Notes: generated from the sequence alone by a model not told the origin. 64,000 nt of DNA from JAIBCM01 sp041395165 (GCA_041395165.1 JAWLBA010000001.1:310001-374000); one strand, 5' to 3'; counted from the stretch's first letter, positions 43,823 through 52,918 are shown. Numbers and translations are program-made.

Positions 43823-45310
43823 TTAAGTAGTCGATTCGCGATTCGAAAAGGTCAAAAATTGGAAGTGGCGATGTTGGAAAAGGGAAAGTAAAGCCACGTA
43901 CAGAAAACCAAAAAAGAAAAGTGAAGGCATGCAAGCACCCAAGTAAGCACCATTCTTTATCGCGCGCACGATAAATTGACCAAAATATAGCGCCATCAAA
44001 ATTTCGACTAAGGGTAAGAAGTTTTTGAAAGCGAGATATTTTTTCTTTTGCCATTGTTCTCTAGGTTTTTGGATGCCGTATTTAGGAGTGCGCGCAAAAC
44101 CGGTTTGATAATTGAAAATGGCTTCCAAAACGGCCTTAGCGTTATTCACGGACATGCCGATACCAGTAGCGATGAGAAAAGGGACGCACCACAACTCGCG
44201 CCACCAATCTTTATGAAGTTCTTTGAGAGCGCAAAGATAAAAGATAATAACGGAAAGCGAAGCAAAAGAGAAAATGGGGATATGCATATAAAGCATTTCG
44301 CTCCAGTTCAAAGCTTTGGTGGGAGCGAGTGAAGGGTTAATGAGAAGACACATAGCAAAAAGTAACAGGTAAGCGAAATTACTGGTTAAGTGAAGGGTGG
44401 CTTCGAGTTTGATGCGAAAAGGGAAGTTGCCGCGCCAAATTTTGGGTAAAAGTTTTTTGCAGGTTTGCACGCTGCCTTTGGCCCAGCGATGTTGCTGGCT
44501 TTTGAAAGCGTTCATTTCTACTGGCAACTCAGCGGGAGTGATGAGGTGGGGAAGAAAAATGAATTTCCATCCTTTCATTTGCGCGCGATAACTCAAATCT
44601 AAATCTTCAGTAAGCGTGTCGTGCTGCCAACCGCCGGCGGCTTCAATGCAGCTTTTGCGCCAGATGCCAGCGGTTCCGTTAAAATTAAAAAAGCGTCCGG
44701 ACATGTTGCGGGCGGTTTGTTCGATGAGTAAATGACCATCGAGAAACAGGGCTTGGATACGCGTGAGTAAGGAATAATGGCGATTGAGATGTCCCCAACG
44801 CGTTTGGATCATGCCAATGTTAGGATTAGTAAAGAAGTGGATGGTTTCCTGAAGCAGGTTGGGAGTCGGCATGAAATCAGCATCAAAAATGGCGAGAAAT
44901 TCGCCACGCGCTTGTTGTAAACCCAGAGCGAGAGCGCCTGCCTTGAACCCTTTGCGATTGGTTCGGACGATATGTTTGATGTCAAACCCTTCTGCTTGAA
45001 TTAATTTAATCTGTTCAGCAGCAATATCCCGACTTTCGACGGTGGAATCGTCTAAAACCTGAATTTCGAGTTTTTCCTTGGGATAATTAAGTTTAGCAAC
45101 AGATTGAATGAGTCGTTCCACCACATACATTTCATTGTAAACGGGAATTTGAACAGTTACGATAGGTAGGTCGTCGAAATGAGACAGGGGGTTTTGGGCT
45201 TTATGACGATTTTTATAATATAAAAAAAGCATGAAATAGCGGTGAAGCCCAAAAAGTGCTAGGCCAACGGTAACAATTAAATAGCTGACGAGCCAGAAAA
45301 GATCGATCAT
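43823..45310 (-). CDS. Processive GT2 glycosyltransferase, cellulose-synthase/CsbB-like
   Basis: A 495-aa integral-membrane glycosyltransferase. One N-terminal helix precedes a GT-A domain with TVQIPVYNEMYVVERLIQSV, the metal motif FLAIFDADFMPTP, the TLTEDLDLSYRA acceptor Asp and the processive SQQHRWAKGS (QxxRW) motif. Four or more membrane helices follow (residues about 300-400 and 425-490). This organisation fits cellulose/ceramide-synthase-like enzymes making polysaccharide or glycolipid. No exporter or PilZ domain is adjacent. The product is unknown. Confidence 0.85.
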   Translation of the reverse strand: MIDLFWLVSYLIVTVGLALFGLHRYFMLFLYYKNRHKAQNPLSHFDDLPIVTVQIPVYNEMYVVERLIQSVAKLNYPKEKLEIQVLDDSTVESRDIAAEQIKLIQAEGFDIKHIVRTNRKGFKAGALALGLQQARGEFLAIFDADFMPTPNLLQETIHFFTNPNIGMIQTRWGHLNRHYSLLTRIQALFLDGHLLIEQTARNMSGRFFNFNGTAGIWRKSCIEAAGGWQHDTLTEDLDLSYRAQMKGWKFIFLPHLITPAELPVEMNAFKSQQHRWAKGSVQTCKKLLPKIWRGNFPFRIKLEATLHLTSNFAYLLLFAMCLLINPSLAPTKALNWSEMLYMHIPIFSFASLSVIIFYLCALKELHKDWWRELWCVPFLIATGIGMSVNNAKAVLEAIFNYQTGFARTPKYGIQKPREQWQKKKYLAFKNFLPLVEILMALYFGQFIVRAIKNGAYLGACMPSLFFFGFLYVALLSLFQHRHFQFLTFSNRESTT

Positions 45311-45376
45311 ACTTAAAATGAATTTTTAAAAAAGTTGATGTTGCGAGTTAAGTTAAAATGGTCAAGAGTAAAACCA

Positions 45377-45862
45377 ATGCAAGCGAGAAACCTAAAATTA
45401 GTGCCTTTTGAAGAAATTGAGTTATTCAGAAACCAGTGCCGAGCGAAAAAGCAGCGGGTTGTCATGACCAATGGCTGTTTTGATTTGCTGCATGTTGGTC
45501 ATGTTCGTTACTTGCAGCAAGCCAAGGCCTTAGGTGATATATTGTGGATAGGTCTCAATAGCGACAGTTCCGTCAAAGCCTTGAAAGGCGAAAAAAGACC
45601 CCTTAACAGTCAGGAAGATCGCGCGGAAGTTTTATCGGCTTTGGCGTGTGTTGATGGGGTGACTATTTTTGAAGAAGTGCGCTGCGATCGACTTATTCGA
45701 GCGATTGCGCCTGATATTTATGCTAAGGGCGGCGACTACAAGCCGGACACCCTCGATCCGGAAGAATTGAAAGCGTTGCAGCAAGTTGGAGCGGAAATTA
45801 AGATTTTACCCTTAGTGCCCGGGCGTTCTACGACAACACTCATTCAGCAAATGGGCGCATGA
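45377..45862 (+). CDS. hldE: D-glycero-beta-D-manno-heptose-1-phosphate adenylyltransferase (RfaE domain II)
   Basis: A 161-aa nucleotidyltransferase equal to the C-terminal domain of E. coli HldE. It contains VMTNGCFDLLHVGHVRYLQQ (HxGH nucleotide site), LWIGLNSDSSVKALKGEKRP and YAKGGDY, and the C-terminal VPGRSTTTLI. It makes ADP-heptose precursor for LPS core, matching kdsD and the GT9 gene. The kinase domain (RfaE1) is not present, so it is the split form. The frame begins with a TTG at 45335, but the ATG at 45377 is preferred. Its stop overlaps purN. Confidence 0.9.
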   Translation: MQARNLKLVPFEEIELFRNQCRAKKQRVVMTNGCFDLLHVGHVRYLQQAKALGDILWIGLNSDSSVKALKGEKRPLNSQEDRAEVLSALACVDGVTIFEEVRCDRLIRAIAPDIYAKGGDYKPDTLDPEELKALQQVGAEIKILPLVPGRSTTTLIQQMGA

Positions 45863-46431
45863 GGCGACCTTTTTTAGGAATTTTGGGTTCAGGCAAGGGA
45901 TCGAATTTTGAAGCGATTTATCACGCCATTCAACAAAACCAATTAAAAGCGGAAATTAAACTTGTCATTAGCGACATCGCAGAAGCGGGCGTTTTGCAAA
46001 AAGCGAAGCAGTTTCAAGTGCCCCATTTTTTTATTAATCGCGAAAAGTTTGAGACCGAGACGATTGCTTTGCTGAAACAGCATCAAGTGGATCTGGTAAT
46101 TTTGGCCGGTTTTATGCGAATTTTAAGCGCTGATTTTGTGAATACATTTCCTAATCACATTTTAAACATTCATCCTTCTTTATTGCCTAAATTTCGGGGT
46201 AAAAAAGCTTGGGAGCAAGCCTGGCAAAGTGGCGAGAAAGAAACCGGTTGCACCGTGCATATTGTCACAAAAGAACTCGATAGCGGCACAATTTTAGCTC
46301 AAAGACGCGTGACCATTTTACCTCAAGATAGTGTGGAAACTTTATACGAACGCATTCGACAACAGGAGCATCAACTTTATCCAGTGGCTATACAGACTTA
46401 TTGGGAGCAAATCAATTGCTTGCGCCGGTAA
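45859..46431 (+). CDS. purN: Phosphoribosylglycinamide formyltransferase (PurN)
   Basis: A 190-aa GART enzyme that formylates GAR with 10-formyl-THF, the third step of purine synthesis. Signatures are FLGILGSGKGSNFEAI, DLVILAGFMRILS, and the active-site LNIHPSLLPKFRGKKAWEQA with the later GCTVHIVTKELDSGTILAQR. The catalytic Asn-His-Asp set is present. It overlaps the hldE-type gene (ATGA) so translation is coupled. The purine genes purQL lie 37 kb away. Confidence 0.94.
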   Translation: MRRPFLGILGSGKGSNFEAIYHAIQQNQLKAEIKLVISDIAEAGVLQKAKQFQVPHFFINREKFETETIALLKQHQVDLVILAGFMRILSADFVNTFPNHILNIHPSLLPKFRGKKAWEQAWQSGEKETGCTVHIVTKELDSGTILAQRRVTILPQDSVETLYERIRQQEHQLYPVAIQTYWEQINCLRR

Positions 46432-46476
46432 ATTATTCAAACTCATAAAATATTAAACCTTTTTAAGCATTATTGT

Positions 46477-46505
46477 TTGACGGGTTTATGTGGGAAAGTT
46501 AATTT
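46477..46505 (+). promoter_or_regulatory. Promoter of small ORF (leaderless type)
   Basis: TTGACG (46477-46482), a 17-bp spacer and TAATTT (46500-46505) precede the ATG at 46515 by nine bases. No ribosome-binding site fits in the predicted 5' end. Confidence 0.55.
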
Positions 46506-46514
46506 TTGCGAATT

Positions 46515-46763
46515 ATGAACCTAAACGACGCAATTACCCGAAAAAAGTTCATAGGATTAACAAGTTTAGCGTTATTAGGAGTAAGCGCGAGTAGTGTTAA
46601 GTTTTTGAATCGCGGCAAAATTTGTATCAAGCCAATACCCGGAAAAAAATATAGCCCTTCTTTTTTGAAATTATGTGAAAGAGCGCGATTTCACACAGTT
46701 CAGGAAGCTATTAAAAGTGTGAGAGATCAAGTGACCGAATTTGAAGTGGTATCGGAGGCATGA
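46515..46763 (+). CDS. Small exported or anchored hypothetical protein
   Basis: An 82-aa protein starting MNLNDAITRKKFIGLTSLAL, followed by LGVSASSVKFLNRGK. The basic start and hydrophobic stretch look like a signal or Tat-like leader (RKKFIG rather than a true twin-arginine). The remaining 50 residues (FLKLCERARFHTVQEAIKSV and so on) show no family. It could be the N-terminal remnant of a larger oxidoreductase. Its stop codon lies in a short hairpin (CATGACT/AGTCATG, 46759-46780) and the candidate RNA follows. The preceding promoter supports expression. Confidence 0.5.
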   Translation: MNLNDAITRKKFIGLTSLALLGVSASSVKFLNRGKICIKPIPGKKYSPSFLKLCERARFHTVQEAIKSVRDQVTEFEVVSEA

Positions 46764-46791
46764 CTGGGTAAAAAGTCATGAAACTATTTTC

Positions 46792-46906
46792 GAGTGAACT
46801 CAAAACAAATAATAATCACGAACGAACCCGAAAGGGTTCATTCGTAGTTTTGCTCACTCTGCAACATGGGCTGGTGTCTGATAAGCAAGACACCAGCCCT
46901 TTTTAT
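46792..46906 (+). ncRNA. Candidate structured RNA ending in an intrinsic terminator
   Basis: An extended hairpin is predicted: GAGTGA (46792-46797) pairs TCACTC (46854-46859), AAAAC (46802-46806) pairs GTTTT (46847-46851), and ACGAACGAACCC (46818-46829) pairs GGGTTCATTCGT (46834-46845) with one mismatch and a GAAA tetraloop. It is followed directly by the terminator at 46868. This is no gene I recognise. It may be a small RNA or the 3' end of the preceding mRNA. Confidence 0.45.
46868..46906 (+). terminator. Strong intrinsic terminator
   Basis: A perfect 12-bp stem (GGGCTGGTGTCT at 46868-46879, AGACACCAGCCC at 46888-46899) with an 8-base loop and a T-rich tail. It separates the region upstream from the TPR operon. 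Confidence 0.9.
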
Positions 46907-46933
46907 TTCTGTGAACTCTGTGGTTAAGAAATT

Positions 46934-49177
46934 ATGAGCAATCGAAAACGAAAACGAAATCATCAAGAAGTCAAAGATGGAATGAGCGGCGTTTTAAAAG
47001 GAGCCTCTCAACGAATCGGAAAAAAGAAATTTGCTGAAGCCCTAGCCTTGATGGATAAAACCGCTGCGCACGAAGAACTTTCCAGTAGTCGACAATGTCA
47101 ACTAGCCGCTTTAGCGGGTGATATTGAGTTTAAGCAGGGAAAATTTGCCAGTGCTTTTGAGATTTATAACAGGGCAGAAGTCCTTGCGGACGGCAACTTT
47201 GCAGGGCACAACAATCAGCGCATTTGGTTTCGAGCTGTTATAGGGCAAATAAGAAGTTTGCTCAAAGAAGTCAGGGTGCCGGAAGCTTATGATGTTGCTG
47301 TGAAGGCTTGGGCAAACGCCGTGGAAAAGTATGAAGCGCATCAACAGGAAATTAAAGAAGCGCAAATAAAAATCCAACAAGGCGGAGTTTTGACGGTAAA
47401 AGAACGTCCGCATCGACCGAGTGTGGTGGGTGGACGTTTGGGGCAGCTCTTTTTGCAAGAAGGCGAACTCGAAAGCGCTAAGGAGTTCTTTCTAAAAGCC
47501 ATTGATTATAATCCCAATGGCGGTTGTCGGGCGCGAATTGGTCTAGCGCAAATCGCTTTGCGAGAAAATAATTTCATCGAAGCTTTGCTTCGTGCCAATC
47601 AGGCGTTGGTTATGGGCAAGCTTAGCGCAAAAACTTTAGCTGCTTGGCCGCTTTATCTGACTGCTCGGCAACGCTTGGACCAAAAGAGTATAGAAATTGA
47701 TCTGCTTAACACGCTCAATAAAAGTAAGCTCAAAGGGGTGAGAGCGCGGGCGATTCTTTCGATCGCCAGGACTTTGCGCAGTTATCATGATGAGAGTTGG
47801 AAAGCGATTGCAAAAAATTGGTCAGATGAAGAAGGAAAAACTCAGCCCATTATTGCGGCGGAGTTGAGAAAACTTTTTTTGAGCGAAGCAAAATTAAACA
47901 ATCAAAATCAACAACCTGCTGCGGAAGCTTTATTGAAGACGGAGAAATTGAGTGCGAATGAGTATTTATCTGCAGTCAAAGCTCGGTTGAAAGCACAACT
48001 GCAACAAGGCGAAGTTTCCGAAGTTAACGAATGGATCGATCAAGGCACAAAACTTTATGGGAACTATTTTGCTGGTAAATTGCGTCATGGATTGGCTTTA
48101 ATTTTTTGGCGCGCGCATAAAGAAGAGTTCGCTAGCACTTTACTGGAACAAAATATCGCCACATTGCAAAAGACAAATTCGCAGTGGGGAAAATCGGTCT
48201 GGGCATTGGCGCAACTCAAGCAGGATGAAAAGGATTATATCAAAGCATCCGAATATTTTGATGCGATTACAAAAGAAGAAAGTGTGCCATTGCGATTTCG
48301 TCTGCAGGCAAAAATCAATTGGGTGAGTTGCTTGGTGGCTTCAGGGCAAACCGAGGTGATCGTGCAAGCGAAAGAAGAAATTTTGGCCGCCATTAATCAA
48401 GTGCAAGATTGGGAATTGCTCCTTAATTTTGCCCGACAACTTTTGAAAATTTCGCATGATGCAAAAATCTTTTCACTGCGTCGCGAGATTGTGAAGCAAG
48501 GTGAAGCACTGGCTTGGAAAGCCTTCAATGACGCAACCCATCCCAGTTTGGCTTTAGACATTCTATTCAAATTGACCCGACGACAAGTTATCGATCTGCA
48601 ACGTGTCGTGCACGCTGTCGAGCAATGGGAAAGTCTGCCCGAAAATAAACGAAACTGGCTTTGGAGCGAGAAAGCGATCTATTGGGAATATCTTTCCCTA
48701 ATTTATCGTGCACTGGTGCGTTTGAAACGCGACGCAGAAGCTGAAAAATTGGCTTTGAACTATTTGCAAGATCCCGCAATACCAAGCGTAGGAGTGGTTA
48801 TACTCGGCATCGCTCATGCAAAAACGTTGATCAAAAAAGAAGGCAGGCAAAAAGAAGCGCTTACTTGGTTTACCCAAATTAGTCAGGAAGCGCCGACCCA
48901 TTGGCAATGCGCGCATGCCTATTACTGGCTCGCTTTGGTTGCTTGGAAAAAGGGTGATATCGTGCAAGCGCAAACCCAAGCCAAACGCATCCAACAAGCC
49001 TTGGGCACACATCAGCTTGGATTGGCTGAAGAATGGAACCTTTTTTGCCGTGCGGAATTGGTGTTAAGCGGCTTGGATATTGAAAAGGTGTTTCAAAAGC
49101 AAAGCTTATCTTATCGCAAAGAATTTGTCGAATGGGCGGCAAAATCGATTCAAGAGGATTTGGAGGTGTTGCCATGA
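46934..49177 (+). CDS. Large TPR-repeat protein of unknown function
   Basis: A 747-aa helical-repeat protein with many degenerate tetratricopeptide units (for example FAEALALMDKTAAHEELSSS, RLGQLFLQEGELESAKEFFL, ALAQLKQDEKDYIKASEYFD). It starts with a basic MSNRKRKRNHQEVKDG and has no signal peptide, so it is probably cytoplasmic. It starts the unknown operon and overlaps the secreted-protein gene by four bases. TPR scaffolds commonly assemble secretion or regulatory complexes, but its partners here are uncharacterised. Confidence 0.75.
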   Translation: MSNRKRKRNHQEVKDGMSGVLKGASQRIGKKKFAEALALMDKTAAHEELSSSRQCQLAALAGDIEFKQGKFASAFEIYNRAEVLADGNFAGHNNQRIWFRAVIGQIRSLLKEVRVPEAYDVAVKAWANAVEKYEAHQQEIKEAQIKIQQGGVLTVKERPHRPSVVGGRLGQLFLQEGELESAKEFFLKAIDYNPNGGCRARIGLAQIALRENNFIEALLRANQALVMGKLSAKTLAAWPLYLTARQRLDQKSIEIDLLNTLNKSKLKGVRARAILSIARTLRSYHDESWKAIAKNWSDEEGKTQPIIAAELRKLFLSEAKLNNQNQQPAAEALLKTEKLSANEYLSAVKARLKAQLQQGEVSEVNEWIDQGTKLYGNYFAGKLRHGLALIFWRAHKEEFASTLLEQNIATLQKTNSQWGKSVWALAQLKQDEKDYIKASEYFDAITKEESVPLRFRLQAKINWVSCLVASGQTEVIVQAKEEILAAINQVQDWELLLNFARQLLKISHDAKIFSLRREIVKQGEALAWKAFNDATHPSLALDILFKLTRRQVIDLQRVVHAVEQWESLPENKRNWLWSEKAIYWEYLSLIYRALVRLKRDAEAEKLALNYLQDPAIPSVGVVILGIAHAKTLIKKEGRQKEALTWFTQISQEAPTHWQCAHAYYWLALVAWKKGDIVQAQTQAKRIQQALGTHQLGLAEEWNLFCRAELVLSGLDIEKVFQKQSLSYRKEFVEWAAKSIQEDLEVLP

Positions 49178-51144
49178 AAAAAACTATTTTAATTTTAAGC
49201 GTTTTGTCTTTCTTTGTTGCCCAAGCGGAAGAACCAGGCGGTCATTTTATTTGTGATGGTATTATAGAACCCGGTTTAAGTGTGAATGTGGACGGAAACA
49301 TTACCCTTTGTCCTGGTGAGAGTGTTACTATTATTCCGCAAGTTACCACTTCAGATGGCACGAAATATGGTCATTATGAGGATACCGATGAACAAGATAG
49401 CTTTGCTTTAAATTTTGATGATGTGGATGTGATTCCAGAGGAACTCACTTTTACCGCACCACAAAATAATACGCTTTTTTGGATTAAGTCGGCTACTTTT
49501 AATGCTTATGGGCATTATGAGGATTGTAATGGTGGGATGCAAACGATTAAAGCTTATGACATGACACAGATAACTTGCAAACCCTGTAAACCTGGAAAGT
49601 CAAAAGGCTCTGCTGGAAGTAATGGAGGCGGTGGAGGTGGGGGTGGCGGCGGAGGGGGAAATGGTGGGGGTGGAGGAAATGGTGGGTTAGGTGGTGGAGA
49701 GGAAAAGAAAGAAGAGGATTGTGATGCCCCTTCTCAACCTGATGAAGGCGTGGCAGAATTTATGGGTGGTGATGAGGGATGGATTGTTTGGCCAGCGCCT
49801 AACGGAGCCTGGAGCGAAGAAGAGAAAAATTCATCGACCTGGTTTTTGGCGACTCATCGTATTGTGACGATTAACACACCGAAAGCACGCGATCTAACGG
49901 GAATCATCGCACTCAATAAAATTTCTGGTGACGAAAGTTGTATCAAACTGCTTTCGGTAAAAGATGATGTGGAGTCGCCTTACAATTTAGGTAAACTGCT
50001 TCCGATTGTAGAGCCGGAACATAGCGGCTGTGGTATTCACGACTGGCATGCTGGAGGACAAACTTTTGGTTTTATTCCGGTGAAAGCGGGTCAGGTGGTT
50101 TTGGAGGCGGTAGTGGATCCCGATGAAGGATCACCCAAGAAAAATGCAAAATTGACGATTACGATTGCGGAAGTAGACAAGATTATTGTTAACTCGGAAA
50201 AATCGGGCAATGGAACGCAAGAGTTTGAAGGAAATAAAAAATGGGGGTTTGTGCCCGAGAAAAATCCTGACCCCGGCAAGCATTTGGTAGTTTTTTATAA
50301 GGATGTGATTAATGGTAATTTTGAAGTTCAAGATTTTGATGTCAACTTAGAGGCAAAGATAAATCCACCCAATTTATCTGAAGACCAAGTGAATGAGAGT
50401 TGGTCTAAAATTTCAGGAGATTCTGGCCAACTTGATAAAAACGAAACCTTTAAGGTAAAATTGCAAAATCTTCAAAAGGGAGGTGTTTACAAAGTTCAAT
50501 TTGATTTGGGTATGGTTACGCTCCTCCCGAAGAGTGAAGCTAATATTGTGCTGCCTTTGGCCGGGGCAGAAGTAAAGGATATCGTGGAGGCTGATTTGGT
50601 AAAAGCGGATGCTTTTGCTGAGAAAGTGCTGGCAAATTATACTCCTGTTCAAATAAATAATCCTTTTAATGGCCTTAAATGGTTTAATAATAATGGTGCG
50701 GGAGATTATTTGGGGAGACCTGATAACAACTCCAATCCAACTGTGTGGCTTTATAATCAAGTGGATAATAATGGGATGGGTTGTGTAGCGACTTGGTTTG
50801 AGGTTCCGGTTAGGACGGCTAAAATGAGCAATTTTATGGTGGCTTATGGGGCTCATAAGATTGGTGTAAATCCCGTATTGGCTTGGATGGCACAGGTAAT
50901 TGGAACGTTTAATGACTCAGCTGCCTCGAAAAGTTGGGACGCAGGATGGGAAGTAGCCGAAGGCGCTAATTATGCGACTACTGCCCAGGCTTTGGTAAAG
51001 GATATTTTTGATGAAGCTGATATAAAAAATCAAAAAATATGGCCAAATCTGAGTCCTGTTTCGAATTATGTGCTACACAATGCGGTATCAAATGTTAACA
51101 AAGAATTCTGTTCACCAGGCTTTACCGAAATGGAGAATCCTTAA
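49174..51144 (+). CDS. Secreted protein with polyglycine hinge, unknown
   Basis: A 656-aa exported protein. The signal peptide is MKKTILILSVLSFFVAQAEE. An N-terminal domain with Cys pairs (CDGIIEPGLSVNVDGNITLC) is followed at residues about 149-176 by a run of Gly with a few Asn, then a charged patch EEKKEEDC and a large C-terminal domain. The last third holds many Asn and aromatic residues (GLKWFNNNGAGDYLGRPDNN), ending SPGFTEMENP. A good ribosome site (GGAGG) lies eight bases before the ATG. I recognise no family. It may be a surface or polysaccharide-binding protein. Confidence 0.7.
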   Translation: MKKTILILSVLSFFVAQAEEPGGHFICDGIIEPGLSVNVDGNITLCPGESVTIIPQVTTSDGTKYGHYEDTDEQDSFALNFDDVDVIPEELTFTAPQNNTLFWIKSATFNAYGHYEDCNGGMQTIKAYDMTQITCKPCKPGKSKGSAGSNGGGGGGGGGGGGNGGGGGNGGLGGGEEKKEEDCDAPSQPDEGVAEFMGGDEGWIVWPAPNGAWSEEEKNSSTWFLATHRIVTINTPKARDLTGIIALNKISGDESCIKLLSVKDDVESPYNLGKLLPIVEPEHSGCGIHDWHAGGQTFGFIPVKAGQVVLEAVVDPDEGSPKKNAKLTITIAEVDKIIVNSEKSGNGTQEFEGNKKWGFVPEKNPDPGKHLVVFYKDVINGNFEVQDFDVNLEAKINPPNLSEDQVNESWSKISGDSGQLDKNETFKVKLQNLQKGGVYKVQFDLGMVTLLPKSEANIVLPLAGAEVKDIVEADLVKADAFAEKVLANYTPVQINNPFNGLKWFNNNGAGDYLGRPDNNSNPTVWLYNQVDNNGMGCVATWFEVPVRTAKMSNFMVAYGAHKIGVNPVLAWMAQVIGTFNDSAASKSWDAGWEVAEGANYATTAQALVKDIFDEADIKNQKIWPNLSPVSNYVLHNAVSNVNKEFCSPGFTEMENP

Positions 51145-51908
51145 TGAAAAAGTGGATGATTTTACATTATTTTTTTATTTTTTGGTGCCCTGTAGCCAAA
51201 TTAAATGCTCAGGATAAAAAATTTTCTGAGTATATTTCTGAGTTATGGCTTACAGGTAAGAAGCAAGAGGCTTTGTATATTGCTAACCAAAGGCTGCATA
51301 AAAATTCAAATGATCTAAGTGCTTGGCTTGTTAAACTAGATTATGAAATGGAGTTTTCTAAACTAGGCACACTTCCAGAAACGTTAGATAGATCAGCTAA
51401 TTTGGCGGGGGCTACAACAACAACTAATTTTATAAAATATCAATCAATTATTGAATCAATGCCGGAAGTTATTAAGCCTTTAATTAAAACAATGCGGGAA
51501 ATGAGCCCAGAAGACTTTGTGAAAGAACAAACAAAAGGTTTTATCACGAATAAGTCGCTATCTACTTTAATGGCTATTGAGGCCCTAGAAGCTGATGGGT
51601 TAGTAGCGCCGATTAGTAAAGAGGAAATGAAATTGCCAGATTTTCCAGAGCAAGAGGCGAGGGTAAGAGAAGTTAACGAAGTTCGAACGCAGACAAAAAA
51701 GAATAAGGCAACAAGTTTTGAGACAAATAAGGTCAGTTCACTCCCGTCAACTAATTTAATTCAATCGAAAACTAATCAAGCTATTAAAGAAAATAGCGCC
51801 ACTGAAGAACTTAAGGAGAAAGTGAATTGGCTAAAATGGCCTCTAATTGTCATAGGATTAGGCTTGATAGGATTTTTGTTGTTTCGTTTGGTTAAAAAAT
51901 CAAAATAA
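51144..51908 (+). CDS. Secreted protein with C-terminal membrane anchor, unknown
   Basis: A 254-aa protein. A signal peptide (MKKWMILHYFFIFWCPVAKL) is followed by a helical region with a TPR-like start (TGKKQEALYIANQRLHKNSN), a linker rich in Ser/Thr/Lys, and a single C-terminal membrane helix (WPLIVIGLGLIGFLLFRLVK) with basic end. It would be anchored with most of its mass outside. Its ATG overlaps the stop of the polyglycine gene. Both products, and the next, share the MKKW-type start and form an export operon. Confidence 0.65.
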   Translation: MKKWMILHYFFIFWCPVAKLNAQDKKFSEYISELWLTGKKQEALYIANQRLHKNSNDLSAWLVKLDYEMEFSKLGTLPETLDRSANLAGATTTTNFIKYQSIIESMPEVIKPLIKTMREMSPEDFVKEQTKGFITNKSLSTLMAIEALEADGLVAPISKEEMKLPDFPEQEARVREVNEVRTQTKKNKATSFETNKVSSLPSTNLIQSKTNQAIKENSATEELKEKVNWLKWPLIVIGLGLIGFLLFRLVKKSK

Positions 51909-51919
51909 AGGAAGATAAA

Positions 51920-52444
51920 ATGAAAAAGTGGAAAATAATGTTTTTAAGTTGGATGGTGGGAAATTTATTTTTGATTGCTACATGGGCGCAATCGATTGAG
52001 TTTGAAAAATGGGTAAAGTCGTTACCCGAAGATTCTAAAACTTTGATTGGAAAGGAGGAAACGGGCACGCATTATTTTGCTTTTTTTCGTTTGCCAGACA
52101 ATATTTTTGCCATTTATTCCTGCGATGATAAGCGAGCTAAAGAGCGTCTTCGAATGGGAAAGAGTATAGTAAAAGACGAGCTTGGTTATAATGGTAAATT
52201 GATTGATAAAAGGGGCAATCCTGTCGTAGACGAAGAAGCGAGTATGACGGATGGCTATCACGTTTTGAAAGATAAGATGCTTAAATTGATGAGGGAAAAT
52301 AATTCTTGGTATGTGAATTATATTCCCATTCAAAAAAACTTTCATGGGGTTATGAAATATTTTTATCAGGAAGAATTGAAATACCAAGGAGAGGTTGAAC
52401 CCATTTCTTTAGAGTGGCAAACAAATCTGAAATGGGCTCGTTAG
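51920..52444 (+). CDS. Small secreted protein, unknown
   Basis: A 174-aa exported protein with signal peptide MKKWKIMFLSWMVGNLFLIA followed by TWAQS. The mature part is mixed alpha/beta and charged (YNGKLIDKRGNPVVDEEASM, YVNYIPIQKNFHGVMKYFYQ). A ribosome site GGAAG lies eight bases before the ATG. It is the last gene of the unknown operon, 12 bases after the previous stop. I recognise no family. Confidence 0.65.
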   Translation: MKKWKIMFLSWMVGNLFLIATWAQSIEFEKWVKSLPEDSKTLIGKEETGTHYFAFFRLPDNIFAIYSCDDKRAKERLRMGKSIVKDELGYNGKLIDKRGNPVVDEEASMTDGYHVLKDKMLKLMRENNSWYVNYIPIQKNFHGVMKYFYQEELKYQGEVEPISLEWQTNLKWAR

Positions 52445-52462
52445 ATTTTACTCATTAAATGT

Positions 52463-52918
52463 TCAAAGCATCTCGCGTTTTTTTTGTTTGTTCAGTGCGG
52501 TTTCGTAAGCTTCGGTGAGAAGAGGTTTGATGGTTTGATCGAATGTGGTTGGGCTGGGGTTGAGGATGCAAACCCAAAAAAGATGGCCGTAGATAGGGTG
52601 GGGTAAGAGTTGATCGAGAACGGTGAAGTCGTGTTCTGTAGTCGTGACATCGTCCGAGCTGGGAGGAGCAGGAGGTTGGCCGAGTAAGGAGTGATAGGTG
52701 GTTTTACTGATTCCGATGTTTAAACGGAAAACGTCAGGCCGATTTAGAAGGGAAACTTTGTCATAATCGTCATTGGTGACCAGTGTAGCAAAAGGCATAG
52801 CGTGTTCGGGCAATGTGCCGTCTGGACTGTAGAAAAAGAAGTGGTTGCCATTTGAAGTGACAATGTGAATGTTTTCAAAGGTGTTTTTGAGAAATTGAAG
52901 AATCGAAGTTTCGTCCAT
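52463..52918 (-). CDS. DUF6194 family protein
   Basis: A 151-aa soluble protein. The pattern FATLVTNDDYDKVSLLNRPD followed by VFRLNIGISK matches the conserved core of the DUF6194 family, which is common in many bacteria and of unknown function. The C-terminal half LLPHPIYGHLFWVCILNPSP also fits. There is no signal peptide. It is convergent with the secreted-protein operon and followed by the tail of aroC on the same strand. Confidence 0.75.
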   Translation of the reverse strand: MDETSILQFLKNTFENIHIVTSNGNHFFFYSPDGTLPEHAMPFATLVTNDDYDKVSLLNRPDVFRLNIGISKTTYHSLLGQPPAPPSSDDVTTTEHDFTVLDQLLPHPIYGHLFWVCILNPSPTTFDQTIKPLLTEAYETALNKQKKREML

